DNA from: Liolophura sinensis
Taxonomy: Eukaryota > Mollusca > Polyplacophora > Chitonida > Chitonidae
Length of the DNA stretch: 64,000 nucleotides
Direction: 5' to 3'
NCBI RefSeq assembly: GCF_032854445.1
Contig: NC_088302.1
Coordinates: 43,064,645 to 43,128,644 of the forward strand
The notes below the pieces were generated by a model that saw only the letters and a list, made by a program, of their open reading frames with translations, was not told where the DNA came from and made no database searches. Below, in pieces: positions 10,251-21,536 of the stretch (position 1 is its first letter; every line of letters starts with the position of its first letter). The position numbers were made by a program, and so were the translations under genes.

Positions 10251-10814
10251 GTTTTGGTGCTAGACATTTTACCAGTCATTAAATCTGGGTTTTCTGTTTA
10301 ATGTCTTGTAACCTCTGATTCGACATTCTTCTGACCGTATTTTATTTTTATGACACAAGAACTTTTAATCTAATATTCTACGTTAAATTTTCGCATTGTG
10401 TCATTTAGTTGAACACTTGAAATATTTTAAAAATAAATTTTTTTAAAAATTTGAATATTTTTTAACATAAATCAACCTCTTTCTATGGAAGCCGGCTGAG
10501 GACATCTCGCGGGTCACGGGACGCGACACGAGGGCGGTGCAAATGGCGCGCGAATGATGTAGACTTACGGGCTATTATAGATCAAGAGTATTAATCTTGA
10601 GGGCAATCCGTTGACAAACACGGTACCGTCCTCGCCCCCTCGTGTTTTTTTGCTAAATACTTATGTAGGGTGAAGATTGACTGTATACTCCTTTTGACAT
10701 TGAATTTACGTCTATGGAGTGTCTGGGAAATGCATGTTTCACGCAGCGATGACTTTATCTGTTTTACAAAATATTCCGTGTAAGGGCATGGTGTAAATAT
10801 TTTTAGGTTCCACC

Positions 10815-11080
10815 CATAATGATGTCATGAGCTACACTGATTTCGTTTATGTCTCTCGCCGTGATAAAGTAATGAGCCACTCGTAAAAAAGTCATAAGCC
10901 ACTCGTAAAAAAGTCATAAGCCACGCTGACATGCTAATTATCCGTGATAAAATCATGAGCCATAATGACGTCGTTTACGTACATCTTAACCACAAATGAT
11001 AACGTAATGAGCCCGACTGACGTCGTGTACGTACATGGCAATTACCCGGGATCAAGTCATGAGCCACGCCGACGTGCATG
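10815..11080 (+). repeat. Irregular tandem repeat with TGACGTC motifs
   Basis: A degenerate unit of roughly 60 bp recurs four or five times: GATAAAGTAATGAGCCAC, AAGTCATAAGCCACGCTGAC, AAATCATGAGCCATAATGACG, AACGTAATGAGCCCGACTGACG and CAAGTCATGAGCCACGCCGACG. A shorter direct repeat, CACTCGTAAAAAAGTCATAAGC, occurs within it. Several units carry GACGTC-type palindromes. Confidence 0.6.
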
Positions 11081-11538
11081 TAAGACATATAGAGGTTATG
11101 CAACGAGAGACTGTGTTACGATGGATACCATTCGAAGCTATTAACTTTTTTAGAATCACGAGCCTCTCACACTACACAAAATTTTTACTTTTTAAGTCGC
11201 TTTAAAAACGCCTCCAGATCATTAAGAAACGAGTTTCGCTGGTTTTCTCATTGCCATGAATATTTTCAAGAGGCCTATTTACTGTTTGGAAAAAAAACAT
11301 AAACATTATGAAACACAACATAGGCCACACAAAACAAGCCCATCGATGACGAATAGTTATAGCTGACAAGTAATAGAAATGTGCCGTTTTATTCGAAAGC
11401 ATATTATTTACACCTTTACACCTTTTCTTCATTCTGGTAGTTGTGTTCATGTGCACTCGCTGACCCAGCTTGCACTGGTAGCCGGAGCCAGAAAAGGCAA
11501 GTTTTTGTCGAGTGCATATTATCAATTTTACAAACACA

Positions 11539-11676
11539 ATGGCAACAAAGGTGAGCAGTCGTAAAAACAAGCAAAGGAAGAAACCACGTCCTAAAACATT
11601 TACACGAGGAAAGTTTATCGCTGATAAAAATAGCTTGAGACTTGTCGAAAAGATGCGCGGTGAAAACTTCGAGTAA
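11539..11676 (+). CDS. Small basic open frame (45 aa), uncertain
   Basis: The ATG context is good (ACACAATGG). The encoded peptide begins MATKVSSRKNKQRKKPRPK and ends MRGENFE before TAA. It is rich in Lys and Arg at the N-terminus and mixed-charge at the C-terminus, with a composition unlike translated intergenic sequence. No signal peptide, domain or family is recognised. It could be a first exon, a genuine small ORF, or chance. No splice donor is needed because a stop is present. Confidence 0.25.
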   Translation: MATKVSSRKNKQRKKPRPKTFTRGKFIADKNSLRLVEKMRGENFE

Positions 11677-11679
11677 CAG

Positions 11680-12849
11680 CAACAACGCTTTATTTACCTA
11701 AGCTATGTGTGAATGTAAAATTTGTAGATTTCTTTACAGAAATATTACTGAATTGAAGACTAGAAACATCAAATCGCCGAATACTAATAACTAACAAGTT
11801 ATGGTTTATAAAAAAAAAGTTGAGTTTAAGACTATGTAATTAGCTCATTAATGAACCCTAGGCTATAACTGGCTGAATTTTTTCTGGACCAACAGTAACA
11901 CTGAGTAACAGTGGGTCCTTGGCTATATACATTGATGACAACTTGATTGATTACTATCATTATCTGACAAATTAGGGCGTGAAAACTTACCAATACATAA
12001 ACATCATTGAAAAGCAGTCTACTGATGAGCAACGCTCTCAAACATACCACTGGTTACGTATTGCTGTAGTCTGTGCATGATTTACTCAGTCCATCTATTG
12101 TCAGACAAATGAGGCGCGCCGTCCAATTTTGCTCGCTAGGTGGCGCTCTTGTCATAGCAGTGGCTCGCGTTTTAATTCAGTTTCTGCGCCACATGTTTTA
12201 CTTGCTGAGTAAACATCTAACATAAGATACATGTATGGCAATGGATCTGTAGCATACCTCTTATAATCTCTGTTTAAATTTCTACTGTGGTTTTTGCTTC
12301 ATTTATTCAGACTTCAAAAATGACAAGAATAGAAACTACAATAACCTGTACACATACATTTTAACTTAGTAGGCTACCTGTATGTGAGATTTTTAGAGCG
12401 AAAACTTTAAAAAGCTGAGAGACCGAAAACTCCTTTAAATCTAATTTAATTTTAAAGTTACTACATTAATTAAATTTTTATTTTGTTCCCCTATGCATAC
12501 ATGCACATGCTGAAATGCATGTTCATGCAGTAGATACATGCTATTTTTAAGATATTTTATTTTAAAAAATGTTAGTCTCATCAACATGACGTAAGTTTAT
12601 TCACAATTTAACGCTTGATACTAAATACACACATATAAATGACCATCAGGATATCATCTTTCATGAATGTATGGAACAAAATTTTTTTATTTAGAAAAAA
12701 TTAAATTGTACTACATCCAGATAATCTTGCTCCTCCGTTCATACATGTACACGCACGAAGGTCCATGTTGCAGATAAATATTTTAATTAAAATATAGTAT
12801 AGTAGATATAAACATTTGTAAATTAAAATTAGGATATCACCATATATGA
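11680..12849. other. AT-rich stretch without recognisable gene
   Basis: No coding exon or tRNA is evident. The stretch is strongly AT-rich, especially 12230-12840. Confidence 0.5.
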
Positions 12850-13113
12850 GGGGCCTCCGTGGTTCAGTTGGTTGGCGCGCTAGCGCAGCGTAATGACCCA
12901 GGAGTCTCTCACCAATGCGGTCGCTGTGAGTTCAAGTCCAGCTCATGCTGGCTTCCTCTCCCGCCGTACGTGGAAAGGTCTGTCAGCAACCTGTGGATGG
13001 TCGTGGGTTTCCACCGGGCTCTGCCCGGTTTCCACCCACCATAATGCTGGCCGCCGTCGTATAAGTGAAATATTCTTGAGTACGGCGTAAAACGTCAATC
13101 AAACAAATAAATC
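12850..13113 (+). mobile_element. SINE-1, full-length
   Basis: It starts GGGGCCTCCGTGGTTCAGTT with the tRNA-like head (A box TGGTTCAGTTGG, B box GAGTTCAAGTCC). The central block is CGTACGTGGAAAGGTCTGTC, then GGATGGTCGTGGGTTTCC and CCGCCGTCGTATAAGTGAAA. It ends CTTGAGTACGGCGTAAAACG and AATCAAACAAATAAAT. It is nearly identical in layout to 55799-56063. Confidence 0.9.
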
Positions 13114-15528
13114 ATCATATATAAGTTATTAATAAGTAATTTATAATTTCTACACTGTGTCTGACCCGTTTTTTGTCAAACACAAGCAGGCCTATATCGT
13201 CATGGTAACAAAATACAAGACTTACGGTATGTAGTCAGTTGTAACAATATTATTTGGAGTAATTTATATAAGCTTAGATTTTTTTCTTTCCTACCGAGTG
13301 AGGTTCAGTTGTTTTTCTCATGAAATCTGCTTTTTTGAATGAATGTATAACATTTTTTCATTGATATTAGGTCTACTGATTTGTTTAGACATTCACTAAC
13401 GATAATCTCAGTAACCTTTGAGTTGCTTTTATCTACATGTATATAATGTTTGTAAATTTCTTTTGCAAAGTAATGTTGTTCTGACTCATGCCATTAAATT
13501 TAATAATAACCAAATTCAGAGATGAAATACTTCTATAAATTTGCTATGATTTCACTTCACACAGGCTGATGGAACTTGCAACATTTGATTCTCCTTGGCC
13601 GGTATACCTAAAGTAAAAAACAGATTTAATTCATTCGCTATGACCACTTATTATCTTCTGGAACTGCTTAGCTTTCCTTTTAAAATCCATAATTTCGGAT
13701 AAAGCTGTATTTTCAGTCCTCGAAATCAGTAGGGAAAACACACATTTATGCGACGACGTTGGACTCGTTGCCAAAAAAAGAATACAGCGCCTGAAACTAT
13801 TTACCTTAAAACGAATCGCCGAGGTCGCAACAGTGAGTTGAAAGGTCAAGGCCTGCTATTTCGCATAAAAATAATCCCAAGTTCTAAAAGTCATTTTCCT
13901 TGGGTAATACTTTATGACGTTGACCAATAACCAATCTTTGTGGAATTGAGAGCATAATCCAGGTCAGAATATTACCCCGCCACTTTCAAAGCTCTGCTTT
14001 GATTGGTTACTTGAAGCAAGATGTCTAGCCATCTCTCTTCTCTCTACATTTCAGCAGACAGTAAATGATACATGTGGGCTATATAAAACGAAAAAAACCT
14101 GCACTTGGATATGGTCCGGAATCTTGGTGTAAAAAGACGCCCCAATCTCAAGCTTCTATTGAAAACAAAGACTGGCAAATAAAATCATTGTTCTCCCAGT
14201 CAGCTTTCCGCACGTACCTCACTGGCAGACGTACCTTTTTATTGGTCCCCTTAACACAGATTTACACTTCTGTTAACTGGCATCACGACGCACTGCTATT
14301 TCGCTTTGTGACACGGATAAAGGAACAGGCTGTACCAGGCGCTGATTTTTTTATTAATTTTTAATGTACGTGGATGTTATTTCAGTTCGCAATCTCTCTA
14401 TGTCATTTTAGGGCTATATAGGTATGAAGGATATTTATACTGAATGCACATGTTGAAGGTCATGTGTAGTTTCAGTCAGTCCTCTACCTGTCAACCAATC
14501 AGATCTGATTAAATTCTGGTCAATAAGAAGTAAAAATCACAGATCCAGACATAAATAAACAGCCCGTTACAAAACATGTAATGGGCCTGACATGTAGATA
14601 ATGTAGAAAACTAGATATATATTCGGAATAATACACCTTATTCTGTCCCTTAAAGTCCAGCCGTGTTATTTATGTTTTTGTGTGTATTTGTTTTATTTTG
14701 AAATACGCAGCAATCAAATTATCCTTATATACCCCTTGTGCAAGAAAACTGTGTCCATTATCGAAATAATAAACCTTAACTGTCATAATATTTATGTTTC
14801 TTCGTTATTTGTGTCCTTCACAATAATCCTACTTCAATTAACATAAAGAGTTGCATGCACACACAATGCTGTACCACCCCGTGCTCTCTTATGTCTCTTA
14901 TAATATTATATTCTGTTATAGTATACAACGCGGTATTGACATGCTCCGTTCGTACGCCTGGCGTTGGAGACTGAGTCGTTTCAGTTTCAAGTTTAGTTCA
15001 CAGCCAGCTGTATGAGCACGTATGGAGCTTTGTACTTCACCGCTGTTTACGGATGTAGCATTATAATTCACGTTCATGTGTATTTGTTCATGGCGTTACA
15101 TGGCGAACAATAAGATTGGTGACACGAGATAAAGGCTCAGTCAAGCGATGGCCCGGATGTGGGGGGCCCTTCAATCATGCGACCAGATAATCAAATGTAT
15201 ACTTCTGTATTTCGCTCTAATTAACCAAGCACTCAGAAGCAGAAACAAAGGAGACAACATCAACGTTGACGATGAAATCGACGCTAATAAACAAAGGGAC
15301 TGCACAATGTGTTCGATAGTAAACATGTGCAGTGGCCACATCGCAAGATAGCTGGTTCGACAGCGCAAGATGACACTGCCAACAAAGTGAATTAATGAAT
15401 GAATGCTTGGGGTTTAAAGTCGTATCCCTACAAAATGAAGAAGACTAGCTCGACTACTTTCATGGGTCTCTCCATAGGGTACACAGTACACTTATAAAAG
15501 TTCGCCAATACAAGTCAACATGGACGAT
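13114..15528. other. No recognisable gene
   Basis: There are short open frames only. The stretch at 15396-15425 (GAATGCTTGGGGTTTAAAGTCG) is a small fragment of the SINE-2 3' end. No conserved motifs are seen elsewhere. Confidence 0.5.
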
Positions 15529-15721
15529 ATTTATTTATTTATTTGATTCATGTTTTAAGCCGGACTCAAGATTAGCATTATGATTAGAGGAATCCAGCAT
15601 GAGCTGGACATGAGGAATTAAACCTGAGCTGCACTTGAACTCACAGCGACCGCGCTGGTGAGAGGCTCATGGGTCATTGTGCCGTGCTCGCATGCTAACC
15701 ACCTCGATCACGGAGGTCCTT
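15529..15721 (-). mobile_element. SINE-1, internally deleted
   Basis: It contains the TTTATTTATTTGATTCATG tail side, ACTCAAGATTAGCATTATG, then ACTTGAACTCACAGCGACC and GGTCATTGTGCCGTGCTCG, ending at CACGGAGGTCC. Most of the central domain is lost. Confidence 0.8.
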
Positions 15722-16213
15722 GAGATACAAAAATAAGTTTAAAAAGCGATCTTCATTAATTTCACTACAGCTGGATTGTCCGGGAAAATAAGTAACTGTG
15801 TGAATCTTTGCGCGGTGATTTGCTCTGCAAATTAGTAATACAACAGTGTGCTACGAGAAATCAAGAAAACTATACCCGTTTTATGGAGCCGTATGTGATA
15901 ACTATTTAAGTAAATAAGCCCGTCGGAAGTAAATTTATCGAATTAATAGATATTTGTATATATAAATATATATTCTGAACATCAGACAGCCACAGGCAGG
16001 TTTTACGGATGTATGCAAATGTACATACATCCTGTTATAGACTAATCTAATACGAAGTAATTATCATTCATAAAAAAAAAACATGTCGTTATTATTTGAT
16101 CTGTGTGCGGTGATTTGTGATTGGTGGAGACGAGACTGGTTATGTGACAGGATGCCCTGGTTTTGTCATACAGGTAACTACTGCACCTTCACAAACATCC
16201 TTCCCATGTGCCC

Positions 16214-16258
16214 TATATAAACGGCTTCGTAATACACTCTACAGATCACTTTTACTAG
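16214..16258 (+). promoter_or_regulatory. TATA promoter and non-coding first exon of the CD109-like gene
   Basis: TATATAAA at 16214-16221 lies 37 bases before a strong splice donor (CTAG/GTAAGT, exon end 16258). The implied start near 16240-16245 gives a short non-coding exon joined to the acceptor TTCTTTCCAG at 16571, five bases before the initiator ATG. A TATA box plus a tiny untranslated first exon suggests regulated expression. The exact start site is inferred. Confidence 0.55.
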
Positions 16259-16576
16259 GTAAGTGCTCTTCACTGGGTATCTTAGTCTTCTTTCCTGTAC
16301 TCTAGTCTATGTAAAATAATTTGTTTGACGTCCTGGCTTCATATGGAAATCCTCTTGTTCTCCAAAATGCCACAGGTTTATCAATGTTAAATGCCTCGTT
16401 GTTTCTTCTGTATGTTTTACCTGTGCTTCATTTAACTTCTCCTTACTGCTTTTTAAATATCTTGGAACAGTATCATTACAACCAATGACGTCATTGTTTC
16501 TTTTGTCTTACTAACTGAAAGTGTGAGTATAATACCCCTGGCATGTTATATTTACGATTCTTTCTTTCCAGACAAG

Positions 16577-19500
16577 ATGTGGTATTTACTAGGTGCTTTA
16601 TTGTTAACCGTTGTTAACGGTCAAAATATATTGCCGATTGAACCGCCTATCCCAAACATTCAGTAAGTAGACTTATATCCTTGCTTCAGAGCACAATTTT
16701 ATGAGCAGCGTGAGTACACGTATTCTGCTTACTGTGTACCTCAGCGTAGCGGTGGATAAATGTTACATCAGCTACGTACGCTATGTTCAGCCTTTGTGTG
16801 ACATTTTGGCGTCGCCAGGGTAAAGAAATTGCTGTATCACGAGAAGGGTGGTGGGACTCGTATAGGACTATTCCATAACGAAAGGGTTAGGAAAAAATAC
16901 CATATATTGTAAATAGCAGCGCGTCTCTGACTGGTTATAATATTCCATCATTCTGGAACACAAACTTTTTTAATAAACCCGGCAAATGATTTAAATATTA
17001 TATTATAATATAGTATAATATTATTAGGATTACCACAATTATTCTGTAACGAACATTTTCACTCACCTGTGTGGTCAGTTGCAAGCTATTTTAATTGGGT
17101 CACGAGATTCAAAATGATCTACAACCCCTTCGAGGGGAGATTGGCGAATGAGAAACCCCGAACGTGATATCACCTGTAACGAAAGTAATTCGGACTTGAC
17201 GAAACTCTAATACTTCCTCTACATGGTTGTGTACAGTCCAACCTTTTCAACTAATCAGACCGGTGCTAATTTCACTGAACAAAAGTATGTGAAAATGTCA
17301 TGTTATTATGGCAGTAATTAAGAATAAAATTCTTATCAGTTAGCTTTCCAGTATTACTGTATGTTTACTGTTGTCACTTCCAGGGAGCCAAATCTAGAAA
17401 CTCCTACTTTCGACTCGTACCTTGTCGGCGTCCCCAGCTGTATTAAGCCTGGCCTTTCTGCAGATGTGTACGTGTCTGTGTTAAAAGGCTACAGTCCCGC
17501 CAATGTTATTGTTGAGCTGTTATCCGACACAGAAAGGACACTTGCAACCAATCGATCAATTGTCTATGTCGGTAAGAAAAAACCTAACATTCGTCAGCTC
17601 TAAACTAAAGTGCTGAATTCTATATTCTAACAATAAATTAAAAGTGCTATATATAGTGATTATTGTGTATATCGATCGTAGCTGGAAATGATTGGTCAGA
17701 ATATGTATCAATTTTTTCCACAAGAATACAGTGTATATACACACATAGCTTATGGCTCCCAATCTTCATATGACTGAAAAATTGTTAAGTACGACGTAAA
17801 ACCCCAAGCATTCGTTCATTCATTTTAAATCTTTTGCAGGAATTCCCAAGATACTATCAATTCAGGTGAGTTCATTATATTTATATCTTTGTAAGGCCAT
17901 GCCCAATTTAATTCGCGGTAAGGATGTCTTGCATCTCATTATTATGCATACATGATGCAACACATTAAACGCACTTGCTCCTTTTCGCACTTCTTAAACC
18001 ATTTTGTAGACTACATCTATATCAAATCAACTAAAAACTGTACTTAGCTCATATATAACGCCTTATTTTACCCATGATGTTACCCATTTATTCAGTAGCA
18101 CATGTATGAAATCTCTCATCTATATTACTATCTAAGTTATTCATTATGTTCTCATTTGTTACGGTGCTCACTCGTGTGGCCTTACATGGAATTCCACAAG
18201 TATGTTACACGTCACACATCAAACTTTGCATTCCGGAATGATGCCATACGTGGACATGTCCTCAAGTATAATTTTCCAAAGCTGGATGGTTTACTCCGGG
18301 CATTCCACCACACACAGTATTACCCATCATTGTTGCATAAAGGCCAGTCAGATAAATAAATATCAATATCTTAATTATTAAGTATGCTCTCGTTTGTGGC
18401 GGTGCTCACTTGTGTGGTTTTACATGAAGTTAACTGGAGACCATTTACCTTCCTCCAGTATATGACAAACGTCACACGTTGACAGGTTCACCAGAATAAT
18501 TTGCCACAGAGGGATGGTTTACCACGGGCACTCCACCACCCATAATATCATTTTCGTATAATTTAAACAATTTTGAGTCAAATCAGCTAAGATAATGCAT
18601 GAGGTCATAAAATATATACTAATTCAGTAGAATTCTGGCGGTAAACACATTGTATTAATCCAAGTCATACTGACTTCCTCTCCGGTCGTACGTGGGAAGG
18701 TACACCAGCAACCTGTGGATGTTCGTGGGTTTCCCACAGGATCTGCCCGGTTTCCTCCCACGATAATGATGATCGACGTCGGATAAGTAAAACATTCTTG
18801 AGTCAGGCGTTAACACTGATCAAATAAATAAATGGTATCAAACCTAAATGCAGTAGTATACGGCCGTTTTTTCTTCACTTGCACATGAATGTCATAAAAG
18901 ACAAATTGTGGATTTCACCCAAGCTGGTATAGCAAAATTTATTACTGCAAGCTAGTTTATTACGAACATTCTTTTACACAGTGATTTGATTTAAGTTAAT
19001 AGCGCACGTACGAGAAAGTGGACTACTCAGAGTAAAGCTTTGGCATATACCCTTGACCCTTGGTGTATGCATAAATTCCATGACAAAAACAAAACGACAG
19101 CGAGAGCTAGATTCGAACACTCGGACTTGTTTGACAAGTTCCTGAGAGTTTCAAAGAAACATTTGTGTACCAATAGGGACGTTTCAGGTCAATAATCGTA
19201 AGGCCAGTTCCCAAAACGACGTATAACACAAACCACCAAGGAACTAAGAAAGTATACAAAGTACGAAAACAGGACGGAAGCAAAGTTATTACATACCAAC
19301 TGAGTAATACATCTAAATCTGTAAACCTAATCCAGCAGTTCATTCAAGTTTTAGACACTGATCCACAGTACTCACGCATTATTATACACTATAACTGTGC
19401 ACTACATGCATGGCCGTGGGTTTCCCCTCCCACCACAATGCTGGCTTCCGTTGTATAAGAGAAATCCTCCCACCACAATGCTGGCTTCTGTTGTATAAGA

Positions 19501-21536
19501 GAAATCCTCCCACCACAATGCTGGCTTCCGGTGTATAAAAGAAATCCTCCCACCACAATGCTGGCTTCAGTTGTATAAAAGAAATCCTCCAACCACAATG
19601 CTGGCCTCCATCGTTTAAGAGAAATCCTCCAACCACAATGCTGGCTTCGGTCGTATAAGTGAAATATTCTTGAGTACGGCTTAAATCACCAATCAAATAA
19701 ATAAATAAATATATGCATGTTATTTAATATGCTGTATTTTATATTGCACATATTATTTTTCACACACTCATTCAGTACCGTAGTGCATGAGTGATATTGA
19801 ACACTAGTTCAGTACCTCGTGTTTATAAACACTACATCAGTAACAGAGTACCACGCGTGCTTCTTACATGTTATTATCATCTCATATAAACTTCATACAA
19901 CAATTCCACACAGTAGCACATGCATCCTATTACAAACCAAGTAGGTGGTACATGTTAGTTAGGTTGTACGTGTTAGGGAAATTTGTCAACATCGTTATGG
20001 GCCGTAGCCGAGGGATTCAGGTATTTGCCTTTCAATCGCTACGACTTACAAGGTGAGTGTTTAATCCGGGCCATGGACTACGAATTTGTAGACTACCCCG
20101 CTCTTACTGTTCATTAATGTCAGTAGACGTCTGAGACACAGGTATAGCCGTTTGCGCAATTCAGTGTTCGTTAGAGACCAACAAGGTGTGCATATCTGTT
20201 TGATCCACGTGGGTAAGTTCGTCATTAACTTGCCAAAGGCCGGTGGTTTTCGCCGGGCGCTCCTGTTTCCTTCAACCACAAAACCGACTACCCATCGTAA
20301 AAGTGACCAAAAAAATCGTAAAAAAAATCGTTAAAGTATTATCAACATTAATATCAAGGCGGTATAAGTACATTGTACTTGTATGTTAGTTCAAGTATAC
20401 CTATTGGTCCGCTTGTTTCTCTTCCATTAAAACCAGTTTATATCAAATACACTGCCTCTCCCTTGCCTTGTCCTATGGTGTATCTATATGCAAACCTGTC
20501 CGCGTAAACACCATGTCTGGATGGTTGCTTGGTCTTGCTAGTTCCATTTCTTTCGGAATGTTTAAGGAAGGTTGTATAAAGCTTCAGATTCTGTGCTTTC
20601 AACAACCACCTCCTAGCAGCCCGACATGTTGCTGAGCATTGGTTTTAAGATTAACGAAAGACTGGAACCAGATGCTTTATTACAACTATTCTGTGAAACA
20701 TCCAAGGACCTTGACTAGGAAATAAAGATATTATCCCCATTATCATATCACATTAAGTACTGTAATTCATTTGTATCGGAATATTATAAAATGCCCTCTT
20801 CTAAACACATCTTCAAATTTTGCAAGCCTCTTTAAGACGAGCTAGTACATCACCATTAAAAGTACGGAGGGCTAATTTCATAAAGCTTAGCCCTGTGTTT
20901 CTTCGTTAAATTCGCAGGTGAGGGGAAATAAAATTTTGGCGTGTTATACGTGGAGAATTATTGCCCATCATAAATGGTGCGGTCCAGGTATTCCAGGGTG
21001 TATTATCCCGCATTAAAGTCGGTTTTAACTGTAACGATGAGACTGACATAAAGCTTTAAATCTAACTTAACATCTGATACACTTGATAGAATGGATATAT
21101 TATATCACCTGCCCATGGCTGTTCCTCATTACACAACACAAGTTTTGTAAAGTTTTGTCCTGTACATTTTATCTAAATTTGTATCATCGATTTCCGCCTA
21201 CCAGATTCCTTCTGACATCGCTCAGCCAAATATGTATCCTCAACATTTTATCCAGCACAGCTTTGTATCCTCCACTTCCTTGTTCCAGATTCCCACTGAC
21301 ATCGCTCACACAAATTTGTATCCTCGACAATTTAACCAGCATATTTATATCCACCACTTCCTTGTTCCAGGTTCCCTCTGACATCGCTCAGCCACATTTT
21401 CGCTATTTGTTTATGCGCGTCACGGGAACAGGCAGAGGTGTGAACTTTCGGAACGAAACCCAGGTCAGAGTGAACCGTCGAAATGTGACGGGTTTTGTGC
21501 AGACAGACAAGGCCATATACAAACCCGGGGATACAG
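16577..21536 (+). CDS. CD109-like exons 1-4: signal peptide, MG1, start of MG2
   Basis: Exons are 16577-16662, 17384-17571, 17840-17865 and 21371-21536. Exon 1 encodes the signal [15 protein letters not shown]. Exon 2 gives the MG1 region ([19 protein letters not shown]). Exon 3 has only 26 bases. Exon 4 begins [19 protein letters not shown] and ends in the hallmark [14 protein letters not shown]. The start ATG is chosen because it follows the acceptor by five bases and opens the signal peptide. The exon 4 acceptor lies in a three-copy repeat, and only the third copy keeps frame. Confidence 0.93.

Noticed and set aside
12859-13090. Open frames resembling those at 55775-56039
   Set aside because: Both come from SINE-1 copies. 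The shared protein sequence is translated retroposon.
14900-15370. Possible LTR and primer-binding-site-like stretch
   Set aside because: The GGTGACACGAG run resembled an LTR retroelement junction, but no second LTR, polypurine tract or gag/pol fragment was found.
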